Source: Pseudocitrobacter faecalis (lineage in GTDB: Bacteria; Pseudomonadota; Gammaproteobacteria; Enterobacterales; Enterobacteriaceae). From it: 64,000 nt of DNA. The position numbers and the translations under genes were made by a program. This document shows positions 27,460 to 35,817 of the stretch, one piece after another. The first letter of the stretch is position 1. The number at the start of each line of letters is the position of its first letter. The notes below the pieces were generated by a model. The model saw only the letters and a program-made list of their open reading frames with translations, was not told where the DNA came from and did not search any database. The DNA lies in assembly GCA_003315335.1 (NCBI GenBank), contig QNRL01000001.1, forward strand, positions 1-64,000. The letters run 5' to 3'.

Positions 27460-29605
27460 ACGCATGCTTTACCATGTTCCGTCGAATAGGAATAGGCGGC
27501 GCGACGCTGCTCGTGGTGGTGATATTAAACGGCATTCGACTTAATGCGGCGTCAATATCCTGTGGCGGTAATGGCTCGGAGAAGAACGAGCCCTGCAGAG
27601 CATCGCACCCCAGTTGTGTCAACAAACGCTGTTGATCTTCCGTTTCAACCCCTTCCGCGACCACATTCATATTCATCGAATGCGCGATATGAATAATTGA
27701 TGAGACAATTTTCACATTTTTGCTGTCATCACGCATATCCTTCATAAAGCTGCGGTCAATTTTCAGCTCACGCGCGGGCAGATTCTGCAACAACAACATA
27801 TTGGAATAACCGGTACCAAAGTTATCGATGGAGACGGTCAGGCCAATACGATTGAAGTCATGGAATATTTGTAAACTGCGATCGAGGCCGCGCATGGCTG
27901 TCGTTTCGGTTAATTCAATCGTTAATCGAAGCGGTGAAAGATGATATCGCGAAAGCGTATTACACAGTAATTCGTAGATATTCTGCTGCTCGAACTGATT
28001 AGCCGAAATATTTATCGAGAGTGTCCAGTCATCATGACCCTCTTTACTCCACTGGCGCAATTGCTTGCAGGCCTGGTCGATAGCCCAGTTACCGACAGGA
28101 AGAATTAAACCGGTATTTTGCAAGGTGGGTAAAAACACATCTGGCAGTAAAATGCCTTTTTTAGGATGACGCCAGCGCAGTAACGCTTCAAAACCGTAAA
28201 TGCGATTTTCCTGAACGTGATATTTTGGCTGATACCACAGTTCAAATTGGTTACGTTCCAGCGCCTGGGTGAGATCCTGCAAAAGATGCGCGCCTTGCCA
28301 GGAAGTATCCAGCATGGCATCGCCATATACCGCCCAACCGTTACGGCCATTGCGTTTAACATGGTACATCGCTGTGTCTGCACACAGTTTAAGTTCCTGT
28401 GGAGAGTCGCCATCTGCGGGATACATACTGATACCCGCGCTCAGAGAGATTTGCAGAATTTGGCCGGAGTGATAAAAGGGCCGACGAATAGACTCGACCA
28501 TACGGTTACACAGCTCCGCCAGCTCGGCCTCCGTGCTATGAGGGGCGAGCAAAATAAACTCATCGCCACCGATGCGGGCGAGAGTCATTTTGGGTGGGAG
28601 GCAGGCGCTTAGCCGATTGGCAACGGAAACCAGCAGATTGTCGCCGACGTGATGTCCCCAGGCATCGTTGATTAACTTGAAACGGTCGAGATCCATCAGA
28701 ACTAAACCAAACTCAGCGCCGGTCAGCCGCGCCTGTTGCAGGCAGGCAAGTAGCCGCATATCAATCTGGCTACGGTTCGCTAACCCTGTCAGCCCGTCAT
28801 AGCGTGCCTGTTGTTCGAGTTGTTTATTGAGCCGTTGCAGGTTTTCGGTCAGGCGGCTGGTACGCATTTGCGAATCGACCATCGAAATTACCAGCATAGT
28901 ACCCAATAACAGTAGCGTGAGGGCAGAAACCCAAACCGAAAGCCCTTCCTCGCCAATCTGATGAACGTGGTTGAGCATCATATGGGCATGGCCTGAAAAG
29001 GTGGCCGCGCTCATACCAGTGTAGTGCATCGCGGCGATGGCAATGCCCATCGCTAATGCGGAGGCTATACGGCAGAGTAGAACGCGCTTGCTGTTCAAAC
29101 GTAGGCTGAAAGCCAGCCATAAACCCACACCCGAAGCCAGAAGCGCAATCACGACTGACAGAATAATCCGCGGGATATTCCAGACAATGCCATTATGTAC
29201 CATCAGCGCCGCCATGCCGACGTAGTGCATGGTTACAACGCCGCTACTAAGCAATATGGTGGCGATTGTCAGCCGCTTAGGTGATAGCGTCGGCCCGGCG
29301 ACGGCTATGTTAATCGCCAGCGTGGCAGCAAGAATGGCAGCCAGCAGTGAGACGAGCGTTAATTCCAGGTGATAGCTCATCTCCATCGGCATTCTCATCG
29401 CCAGCATGCCAATAAAATGCATAGACCAAATGCCGATGCCTAAGGTTGCGCCCCCCGAAACGCGCCAGAACATTGCCGCTCTTTTATTGGACGCGGCAAT
29501 TTTCGCCGCGCTATCAAGGGCAACGAAAGATGCGATAAAGGCCACCAAAAATGAAATGCCAACCAGAACCGGGTCCCACGAAACATGCAGCATCATGTCA
29601 TCCAC
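27458..29605 (-). CDS. MHYT-GGDEF-EAL cyclic di-GMP protein
   Basis: A 715-residue inner-membrane protein. The first 250 residues form the seven-span MHYT sensor, with all three signature repeats (MHFIGM, MHYVGM, MHYTGM), thought to bind copper and sense a diatomic gas or redox state. Then come a GGDEF domain with intact ARIGGDEF and no RxxD inhibitory site, and an EAL domain with EALLR, ELTETT, KIDRSF and AEGVETEDQ. The EAL metal motif usually read as DDFGTG is DNFGTG here, which may weaken hydrolysis. It takes the place between mppA and zntB where E. coli has ynaI-uspE-fnr-ogt and dgcM. Architecture matches Pseudomonas MucR/NbdA. Confidence 0.9.
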   Translation of the reverse strand: MDDMMLHVSWDPVLVGISFLVAFIASFVALDSAAKIAASNKRAAMFWRVSGGATLGIGIWSMHFIGMLAMRMPMEMSYHLELTLVSLLAAILAATLAINIAVAGPTLSPKRLTIATILLSSGVVTMHYVGMAALMVHNGIVWNIPRIILSVVIALLASGVGLWLAFSLRLNSKRVLLCRIASALAMGIAIAAMHYTGMSAATFSGHAHMMLNHVHQIGEEGLSVWVSALTLLLLGTMLVISMVDSQMRTSRLTENLQRLNKQLEQQARYDGLTGLANRSQIDMRLLACLQQARLTGAEFGLVLMDLDRFKLINDAWGHHVGDNLLVSVANRLSACLPPKMTLARIGGDEFILLAPHSTEAELAELCNRMVESIRRPFYHSGQILQISLSAGISMYPADGDSPQELKLCADTAMYHVKRNGRNGWAVYGDAMLDTSWQGAHLLQDLTQALERNQFELWYQPKYHVQENRIYGFEALLRWRHPKKGILLPDVFLPTLQNTGLILPVGNWAIDQACKQLRQWSKEGHDDWTLSINISANQFEQQNIYELLCNTLSRYHLSPLRLTIELTETTAMRGLDRSLQIFHDFNRIGLTVSIDNFGTGYSNMLLLQNLPARELKIDRSFMKDMRDDSKNVKIVSSIIHIAHSMNMNVVAEGVETEDQQRLLTQLGCDALQGSFFSEPLPPQDIDAALSRMPFNITTTSSVAPPIPIRRNMVKHA

Positions 29606-30026
29606 ATTTCTTAGATTTTGGAATTAATCTATCAGGAATAATCTGAAATAAGCTACAGAAATAACATGACAGATCACGGTTTTTTAACGGATTGACGGTA
29701 TTTAACTGAAATAGGTATTGCTGAATCGCGTTAAACTAAAAGGAGGCTAATAGTCTATTTTAAAATACCCATGATGATGGTGTTGTTTAATTCGGTATAG
29801 GGATTTTAATTTTATTGGAAATGTGATCTTAATAGAATTATGCAAGAATATATTCTTGCGCGTTTGTTAATGCTGAGCATTGACATCGTTTATATTCATC
29901 AAAATACTTCCTTGCATAATAACAGCTGAATTTATGAGCAATTTCAGGGTGATGGGAACGAGAGTGATTGCGTAACCGGAGCAGATGGCTAGACTAGCAA
30001 AAGGGTAAGTTGTCAGTGGAGGTAAA
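29606..30026. other. AT-rich divergent promoter region
   Basis: About 420 bases between the divergent MHYT-protein gene and zntB. It is strongly AT-rich around 29700-29900 and holds the promoters of both genes. I see no RNA gene, complete small coding region or clear operator in it. Confidence 0.5.
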
Positions 30027-31010
30027 GTGGAAGCCATAAAGGGATCGGATCTTAACGTACCGGATGCAGTGTTCGCGTGGATACTGGATGGCAAGGGGGG
30101 GGTAAAACCGCTCGAAGAGAGCGATGTGATCACCAAAGACAACCCATGCTGGCTCCATCTGAATTACACCAACCCGGATAGCGCGCAATGGCTGGCGTCG
30201 ACGCCCCTGCTGCCGAATACCGTGCGCGATGCGCTCTCCGGTGAAAGCCTGCGCCCGCGCGTGAGCCGGATGGGGGAAGGTACGTTGATTACGCTGCGCT
30301 GCATTAATGGCAGCACCGATGAACGCCCCGATCAACTGGTGGCGATGCGCCTGTATATGGATGAGCGGCTGATTGTTTCGACGCGTCAACGCAAGGTGCT
30401 GGCGCTGGATGATGTGATTAGCGATCTTGAAGAAGGCAGCGGGCCGGCAGACTGCGGCGGTTGGCTGGTAGATGTCTGCGATGCGTTGACCGATCACGCC
30501 AGCGAATTTATCGAGCAACTGCATGATAAAATTATCGATCTGGAAGATAACCTGCTGGAGCAACAAATTCCCCCGCGCGGCTTTCTGGCACTGCTGCGTA
30601 AACAACTCATTGTGATGCGTCGCTACATGGCGCCTCAGCGCGATGTTTACGCGCGGCTTGCCAGCGAACGTCTGCCATGGATGACTGACGACCATCGCCG
30701 TCGCATGCAGGATATTGCCGATCGCCTGGGGCGTGGGCTGGACGAAATTGATGCCTGTATCGCGCGAACCGCAGTGATGACCGATGAAATCGCTCAGGTG
30801 ATGCAGGAATCTCTCTCTCGTCGAACCTATACCATGTCGCTGATGGCGATGGTGTTTTTACCCACCACGTTTTTAACCGGTTTGTTCGGTGTCAACCTGG
30901 GAGGAATACCCGGCGGTGAATGGCATTTAGGCTTCTACTCCTTTTGTGTGATGCTGCTGGTACTCATCGGTGGTGTTACCTGGTGGTTACATCGCAGTAA
31001 ATGGCTGTAA
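30027..31010 (+). CDS. zntB: ZntB, zinc transporter of the CorA family
   Basis: A 327-residue protein matching E. coli ZntB in length. It starts with GTG after a strong GGAGGT. The large cytoplasmic N-terminal domain ends in two C-terminal spans ([20 protein letters not shown] and a second near 300-320), joined by the [10 protein letters not shown] loop (GxN signature). It was first described as a zinc exporter; later work supports proton-driven zinc uptake. Confidence 0.95.
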   Translation: MEAIKGSDLNVPDAVFAWILDGKGGVKPLEESDVITKDNPCWLHLNYTNPDSAQWLASTPLLPNTVRDALSGESLRPRVSRMGEGTLITLRCINGSTDERPDQLVAMRLYMDERLIVSTRQRKVLALDDVISDLEEGSGPADCGGWLVDVCDALTDHASEFIEQLHDKIIDLEDNLLEQQIPPRGFLALLRKQLIVMRRYMAPQRDVYARLASERLPWMTDDHRRRMQDIADRLGRGLDEIDACIARTAVMTDEIAQVMQESLSRRTYTMSLMAMVFLPTTFLTGLFGVNLGGIPGGEWHLGFYSFCVMLLVLIGGVTWWLHRSKWL

Positions 31011-31056
31011 AAATTAACCTTTTTAACAGTAATTGAACACAAAAACGGCAATTAAA

Positions 31057-31070
31057 TTGAGCGAGGTCAA
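31057..31070 (+). promoter_or_regulatory. FNR box of fnrS
   Basis: TTGAGCGAGGTCAA fits the FNR site TTGAT-N4-ATCAA with one mismatch in each half. Its centre is about 42 bases before the fnrS start, the class II activator position. Confidence 0.8.
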
Positions 31071-31104
31071 TAAACGATACCCCCATTCAGGGCAATATCT
31101 CTCT

Positions 31105-31228
31105 CGCAGGTGAATGCAACGTCAAGCGATGGGCGTTGCGCTCCATATTGTCTTACTTCCTTTTTTTGAATTACTGCATAGCACAATTGATTCGTACGAC
31201 GCCGGCTTCAATAGTCGGCTTTTTTTTT
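31105..31228 (+). ncRNA. fnrS: FnrS small RNA
   Basis: The sequence from GCAGGTGAATGCAACGTCAA is nearly the same as E. coli FnrS, which is made anaerobically under FNR/ArcA and represses aerobic-metabolism mRNAs such as sodB, maeA and gpmA with Hfq. The 5' region, the single-stranded middle (TTACTTCCTTTTTTTGAATTA) and the terminator GCCGGCTTCAATAGTCGGC plus eight T are intact. Its position between zntB and dbpA is that of E. coli. The 5' end may be 31105 or 31106. Confidence 0.93.
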
Positions 31229-31288
31229 GCCTGAATGCCTGCGCCATCTACCCTTAAAGAACCAACCTGAATTTATAAGGGGAAGATG

Positions 31289-31480
31289 ATGTACCAGGTA
31301 TTACGACTCGACGCTTACCTTAACATTCATTCGATTCCGACCGATCCCATTCCGGTAGAGCCGCCTCCGGGGCGAGATCCCATCCCGCGTCCGCAGCCCA
31401 TGCCGGACCCGCCACCGGACGAAGAACCGATTAAATTGTCGCATCAGACGCGCAGATCTGCGAGGATACGCGCCTGCTGA
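31289..31480 (+). CDS. Small proline-rich protein
   Basis: A 63-residue product, with start at 31289 (6 bases after AAGGGG) preferred over the adjoining ATG at 31286. The middle is almost all Pro, Asp and Glu in PxP repeats (DPIPRPQPMPDPPPDEEPIK), followed by a basic tail ending in RRSARIRAC. I recall a similar small E. coli protein with the same PRPQPMPDPPPDEEPIKLSH core, possibly ynaL near dbpA, but cannot confirm. The gene lies between fnrS and dbpA. Function unknown; the low-complexity composition suggests an unfolded peptide. Confidence 0.6.
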   Translation: MYQVLRLDAYLNIHSIPTDPIPVEPPPGRDPIPRPQPMPDPPPDEEPIKLSHQTRRSARIRAC

Positions 31481-31508
31481 CGATAGCCTTTTACCGCGAG
31501 AAAATATT

Positions 31509-32882
31509 GTGACCGCTTTTTTAACACTGAATGCACTGCCCGCCGCCCAGATCGAGAACTTGAACGATCTGGGCTACCTCTCCATGACGCCTGTTCAGGA
31601 AGCTGCGCTACCCGCGGTGCTTGCCGGGAAAGATGTCCGCGTACAGGCGAAAACCGGGAGTGGCAAGACGGCAGCGTTCGGTTTGGGGCTGTTACAACGT
31701 ATTGATGCCACGCGTTTCCAGACGCAGTCGCTGGTGCTGTGCCCAACGCGTGAATTAGCCGATCAGGTCGCGGGTGAAATTCGTCGTTTGGCTCGTTATC
31801 TGCCGAACATCAAAGTGCTGACGCTGTGTGGTGGTCAGCCGTTTGGTGCACAGCGTGACTCTCTTCAGCACGCGCCGCACATTATTGTTGCGACCCCGGG
31901 TCGCCTGCTGGATCACCTGCAAAAGGCGACGGTCTCGCTGGAGAGCCTGCAAACGCTGGTAATGGATGAAGCTGACCGTATGCTGGACATGGGCTTTAGC
32001 GATGCGATTGATGAAGTGATCCGTTTCGCGCCAGCCAGCCGACAGACGCTGTTGTTTTCCGCCACCTGGCCGGAAGCCATCGCCGCTATCAGTGGCCGTG
32101 TTCAGCTTGATCCGGTGACCATTGAAATCGACAGCGTGGATGCGCTGCCGGCCATTGAACAGCAGTTTTTCGATGTTCCGCGCCATGGCAAAATTGCCCT
32201 GCTGCAAAAATTGCTTACCCAACATCAGCCTGCGTCATGCGTGGTGTTCTGCAATACGAAAAAAGATTGTCAGGCGGTCTTTGAAGAACTCAACGCCGCA
32301 GGGCAGAGCACACTGGCGCTGCACGGTGACCTTGAGCAGCGCGACCGCGATCAAACGCTGGTGCGTTTTGCTAACGGCAGCGCGCGCGTACTGGTGGCAA
32401 CCGATGTCGCCGCACGTGGTCTGGATATTAAATCGCTTGAGCTCGTAGTGAACTACGAGCTGGCCTGGGATCCTGAAGTGCATGTACACCGTATTGGTCG
32501 TACGGCGCGTGCAGGGAACAGCGGCCTGGCGATCAGCTTCTGCGCCCCAGAAGAAGCACAGCGCGCGAATATTCTGGCCGAAATGCTGCAACTGAAGCTG
32601 AACTGGATGCCAGAACCGTCTCAAAGCCGCATCGCGCCGCTGACCCCGGCAATGGTAACTCTCTGCATCGACGGCGGTAAAAAAGCCAAGATGCGTGCCG
32701 GAGACGTGCTGGGCGCGTTGACGGGCGATATGGGCTTAGTGGGTGCAGATATCGGTAAGATTGATGTACATCCGGCGCATGTCTACGTTGCCGTGCGTGA
32801 GAACGTCGCTCACCAGGCATGGAAGCAGCTGCAGAAAGGGAAGATTAAAGGGAAGGCGTGTCGCGTCAGACTGCTGAAGTAA
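31509..32882 (+). CDS. dbpA: DbpA, 23S rRNA-specific DEAD-box RNA helicase
   Basis: A 457-residue ATP-dependent helicase that remodels the 50S subunit by recognising hairpin 92 of 23S rRNA. Motifs in order: Q motif, AKTGSGKTAAF, PTRELA, TPGRLLDH, DEAD (MDEADRMLD), SAT and HRIGRTAR. The C-terminal RNA-recognition domain (about 380-457) has the basic KKAKMRAGDVLGALTGD segment that binds rRNA. It starts with GTG at 31509. Confidence 0.97.
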   Translation: MTAFLTLNALPAAQIENLNDLGYLSMTPVQEAALPAVLAGKDVRVQAKTGSGKTAAFGLGLLQRIDATRFQTQSLVLCPTRELADQVAGEIRRLARYLPNIKVLTLCGGQPFGAQRDSLQHAPHIIVATPGRLLDHLQKATVSLESLQTLVMDEADRMLDMGFSDAIDEVIRFAPASRQTLLFSATWPEAIAAISGRVQLDPVTIEIDSVDALPAIEQQFFDVPRHGKIALLQKLLTQHQPASCVVFCNTKKDCQAVFEELNAAGQSTLALHGDLEQRDRDQTLVRFANGSARVLVATDVAARGLDIKSLELVVNYELAWDPEVHVHRIGRTARAGNSGLAISFCAPEEAQRANILAEMLQLKLNWMPEPSQSRIAPLTPAMVTLCIDGGKKAKMRAGDVLGALTGDMGLVGADIGKIDVHPAHVYVAVRENVAHQAWKQLQKGKIKGKACRVRLLK

Positions 32883-32889
32883 AGCTTTA

Positions 32890-32917
32890 GTCAGGCCGAC
32901 CAGTATGTCGGCCTGAC
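32890..32917. terminator. Hairpin between dbpA and ttcA
   Basis: A perfect 11-bp stem GTCAGGCCGAC-CAGTAT-GTCGGCCTGAC between convergent genes. The T-run is short on either side, but position and strength fit a shared terminator. Confidence 0.75.
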
Positions 32918-32923
32918 GCACGT

Positions 32924-33859
32924 TTATTTCACTTCAACCACATTCAGACGCAGTTCATCAAGCTGAGCATCGTCTTCTTCTGGCTGCCAACCCGCAGGTT
33001 GTAATGGCATCTCTTCGCGATCAAACGCCAGATCGCCGCCATTCACTACTTCAGAACCGTGTGTGATTCCTTTGAAATCGAACAGTTCGGTATCGCACAG
33101 GTGTGATGGCACCACGTTTTGCATGGCGCTGAACATGGTCTCAATGCGGCCCGGATAGCGCTTATCCCAGTCGCGCAGCATATCGCCGATAACCTGACGT
33201 TGCAGGTTTGGCTGCGAGCCGCACAGGTTGCAAGGAATGATCGGGAAGGCTTTGGCTTCAGAGAAACGCTCAATGTCTTTCTCACGGCAGTAAGCCAGCG
33301 GACGGATGACAATATGTTTGCCATCGTCGCTCATCAGTTTCGGCGGCATCCCTTTCATTTTCCCGCCATAGAACATGTTCAGGAACAGCGTCTGCAAAAT
33401 ATCGTCACGATGATGGCCGAGGGCGATTTTGGTCGCACCCAGTTCAGTTGCCGTACGGTAAAGGATCCCACGACGCAGGCGTGAGCAAAGCGAGCAAGTG
33501 GTTTTCCCTTCCGGGATCTTCTCTTTTACGATGCCGTAAGTATTTTCTTCAACAATTTTGTACTCGACGCCCAGTTTCTCCAGATACTCCGGCAGAATAT
33601 GCTCCGGGAATCCCGGCTGTTTCTGATCGAGGTTTACCGCCACAAGGCTAAAACGAATCGGCGCGCTTTGCTGCAGATTGCGCAGAATTTCCAGCATGGT
33701 ATAGCTGTCTTTGCCGCCGGAGAGGCAAACCATAATGCGGTCGCCATCTTCAATCATGTTGAAGTCAGCAATGGCTTCACCGACGTTGCGACGCAGGCGC
33801 TTTTGCAATTTGTTGAGGTTGTATTGCTCTTTTTTACTAATATCTTGATTCTGTTGCAT
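32924..33859 (-). CDS. ttcA: TtcA, tRNA 2-thiocytidine synthetase
   Basis: A 311-residue PP-loop ATPase that thiolates C32 of certain tRNAs using a [4Fe-4S] cluster. The PP-loop is [12 protein letters not shown] (near residue 45). The cluster-binding cysteines are in [12 protein letters not shown] (near 120) and CNLCGSQ (near 213). Length agrees with E. coli TtcA. Convergent with dbpA. Confidence 0.96.
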   Translation of the reverse strand: MQQNQDISKKEQYNLNKLQKRLRRNVGEAIADFNMIEDGDRIMVCLSGGKDSYTMLEILRNLQQSAPIRFSLVAVNLDQKQPGFPEHILPEYLEKLGVEYKIVEENTYGIVKEKIPEGKTTCSLCSRLRRGILYRTATELGATKIALGHHRDDILQTLFLNMFYGGKMKGMPPKLMSDDGKHIVIRPLAYCREKDIERFSEAKAFPIIPCNLCGSQPNLQRQVIGDMLRDWDKRYPGRIETMFSAMQNVVPSHLCDTELFDFKGITHGSEVVNGGDLAFDREEMPLQPAGWQPEEDDAQLDELRLNVVEVK

Positions 33860-34010
33860 TTAATGATTACTCAAAAATCGAAAGGAGCGCGATGCATACG
33901 CGGAAACGTCCGCTAAGCATAGGCTAGCCTGGGTTAGCTTACGACTGTGTGGCGTGTATGGTACGGATTACGGCGACGAATGCCAGCATGTTTTGCAGGA
34001 GTGGGGGAAA

Positions 34011-34028
34011 CCTCGCGCCCCTGCGAGG
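34011..34028 (-). terminator. Hairpin downstream of the YbcV-like gene
   Basis: CCTCGCG-CCCC-TGCGAGG forms a short GC-rich stem 17 bases after the stop of the minus-strand gene at 34045; the T-run on that strand is short (TTTC). Confidence 0.45.
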
Positions 34029-34044
34029 CTTTCTCGGGTATAAG

Positions 34045-34461
34045 TTAGATAGCCATCTCGATTTCTTTAATCGGCGTAAAAATATTTTCTGAATGCAATA
34101 ACGTATTGTCTTTAGACCAATAAAATCGTGTTTGATTATTCAAATCAACAACCCATTTAAAGACGCCAGCTTGCGCGAGTTCATTATAGAATTGTTCATA
34201 ATTCGATTTGCCCGAGAATATGCGATTGGCAGCAAGACGCGTTAATTCCGGGCAAGATCTTGAATTCACTTTCACTAAGCGTCTATGACATCTTAATGAG
34301 ATATAAGAATCCGCATGCGTAATAAGTTTAATATTTCCTGTTGCAACAAAGTAAATATAATGAGAAATGTTGTTGCGTTGCAGTGCTGCTGTGAGAGCAA
34401 CGAAATCGAGGTTATCCCTGACCTGTGCGAAAAAACCGCTAATCTCATCATGTAATTCCAT
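34045..34461 (-). CDS. YbcV-like DUF1398 protein
   Basis: A 138-residue protein similar to E. coli YbcV, a gene of the DLP12 cryptic prophage. Shared features include HYIYFVATGNIKLITH near residues 34-49, the SGKSNYEQFYNELAQAGVFKWVVD stretch near 83-106, and the YWSKDNTLLH end. A GAGGAT ribosome-binding site is well placed. Function unknown. No other phage gene is near, so it may be a domesticated remnant or a free-standing family member. Confidence 0.75.
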   Translation of the reverse strand: MELHDEISGFFAQVRDNLDFVALTAALQRNNISHYIYFVATGNIKLITHADSYISLRCHRRLVKVNSRSCPELTRLAANRIFSGKSNYEQFYNELAQAGVFKWVVDLNNQTRFYWSKDNTLLHSENIFTPIKEIEMAI

Positions 34462-34774
34462 TAAAATCCTCGGGTTATGCCATGCATTGCTAATGATTAT
34501 ATTTAGAAAAGTAATACAAAAAGCTTAAAAAGCGCAAAAAATAGAAAATAATATTCATGTAGTGTATAGGTTGAAAGTAATGTGGAACAGTATTTCAATT
34601 GTTACCTTTTATTACTGTGCGGAAGCACTATGGGAAAGGTTTATAGTCATGAACCTGTTTTCCTGGAGCAGTAACTTTATAAATTCCTAAAATCATACAA
34701 AAATCCGATTTATTTAAACGACTTAGCCGGAAGCCATGGTAATGTTCGTTTTTTATCGAGATGGAATTCATAAA
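34462..34774. other. AT-rich intergenic region
   Basis: About 310 bases between the divergent YbcV-like and lipoprotein genes, very AT-rich, holding both promoters. No other feature is seen. Confidence 0.5.
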
Positions 34775-35104
34775 ATGAAGAAAATTTTTCTTTGTGTATT
34801 AGGGGCATTAGCTCTCTCTGGCTGTGCCACTAAACAATATCCTCAGGTTCCCTCCGTCACGTCTGAAGAGTCGAGTCTGATGACCTGCGATGATGTTAAG
34901 CTGGAGATAGCCAAAACCCGTAGCCTGCAGCGTGAGATTGAGATCACGGGTGATTTTGATGAGCGAACGATCCTTGGTGCGATTGGCGATCTGGGAATTG
35001 GTAACGGTATAGCGAAAAGTGATGCCCAGGAGAAAGTCGCGCGCCGTCTGCAACAGTTGCAGTCACTTGAAACGGTAAAATGTCACTCGCTCATTAACTA
35101 CTAG
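34775..35104 (+). CDS. Lipoprotein of unknown function
   Basis: Start at 34775 (MKKIFLCVLGALALSGCATK) gives a classic lipoprotein signal peptide with lipobox LSGC, cleaved before Cys17; Ala at +2 predicts outer-membrane sorting. The 93-residue mature part has two more cysteines (MTCDD and VKCHS) and a Gly-rich segment IGDLGIGNGIAK that resembles other enterobacterial lipoproteins with a central amphipathic loop. I do not recognise the family. No operon partner within 100 bases. Confidence 0.7.
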   Translation: MKKIFLCVLGALALSGCATKQYPQVPSVTSEESSLMTCDDVKLEIAKTRSLQREIEITGDFDERTILGAIGDLGIGNGIAKSDAQEKVARRLQQLQSLETVKCHSLINY

Positions 35105-35356
35105 TAGCGATTATCCTGCCCAACCTGCGCTAAGCCGATGCGCAGGTTCAAACCTCCTGATCCTGTCTTTCGTAATAGGTCGCCCAGTTAGCTGTTGCTT
35201 TTGAGATGAACGAGGTTAATGCATTCGTTCCGAGCACGGGTAAATTAACGATTAATTTATACAATGTTTATAAAATGTTTCGATATCGCATTGATTATCT
35301 GAAATTTGGCTTATACTGTTACAGGCTAAGACAAAACGTTAACAGGAGAGTATGCG

Positions 35357-35635
35357 ATGAAAAAAGTATTGTTAGGGACAATGGCTGCGTTATCTATGGT
35401 GGCATTTAGTACTTCTGCAGCAGATCTGATCTCCAAGGATGAAGCCCATCACTTTAAGCTGGAATACATTGGTAACGTTTCAGTAGGGGCAACCAATGGA
35501 CAGGTTTCTTCTCCGTCCGATCTGCACAAAAAGCTGTCCGAACTGGCGGATAAAAAAGGCGGAAAATATTACGTGATCATCGCGGCACGTGAGCATGGCC
35601 CTAACTTTGAAGCCGTTGCTGAAGTCTTTAAGTAA
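35357..35635 (+). CDS. BhsA/McbA-type DUF1471 stress protein
   Basis: A 92-residue secreted protein: a Sec signal peptide (MKKVLLGTMAALSMVAFSTSAA), then the DUF1471 fold with the typical IGNVSV, SSPSDLHKKLSELADKKGGKYYVIIAAR and AEVFK elements. The family (BhsA, McbA, YhcN and others) is periplasmic or surface-associated and induced by acid, oxidants or biofilm growth. Which paralogue this is cannot be told from sequence alone. Followed by its own terminator. Confidence 0.88.
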   Translation: MKKVLLGTMAALSMVAFSTSAADLISKDEAHHFKLEYIGNVSVGATNGQVSSPSDLHKKLSELADKKGGKYYVIIAAREHGPNFEAVAEVFK

Positions 35636-35660
35636 AAACTAAAGCACTCGTTATTGATAA

Positions 35661-35684
35661 GGCTCGCTTCGGCGGGTCTTTTTT
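35661..35684 (+). terminator. Terminator of the DUF1471 gene
   Basis: GGCTCGC-TTCG-GCGGGTC with a tetraloop and six T, 25 bases after the stop codon. Confidence 0.85.
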
Positions 35685-35817
35685 GTATTTTAAGGCGGTT
35701 AACGCAATATGCATGTAACTGGATGTTGTCGAGTGGGCCGTGTCGCCGCATAATAACGCCGACCTCCGCAGGTGCGGGGTTAAGTTCGAGCTTTTACTCG
35801 CGACTGAAGGAATTGTA

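Noticed and set aside
34045-34461. Prophage remnant
   Set aside because: The YbcV-like gene has prophage kin in E. coli, but no integrase, attachment site or other phage gene is near.
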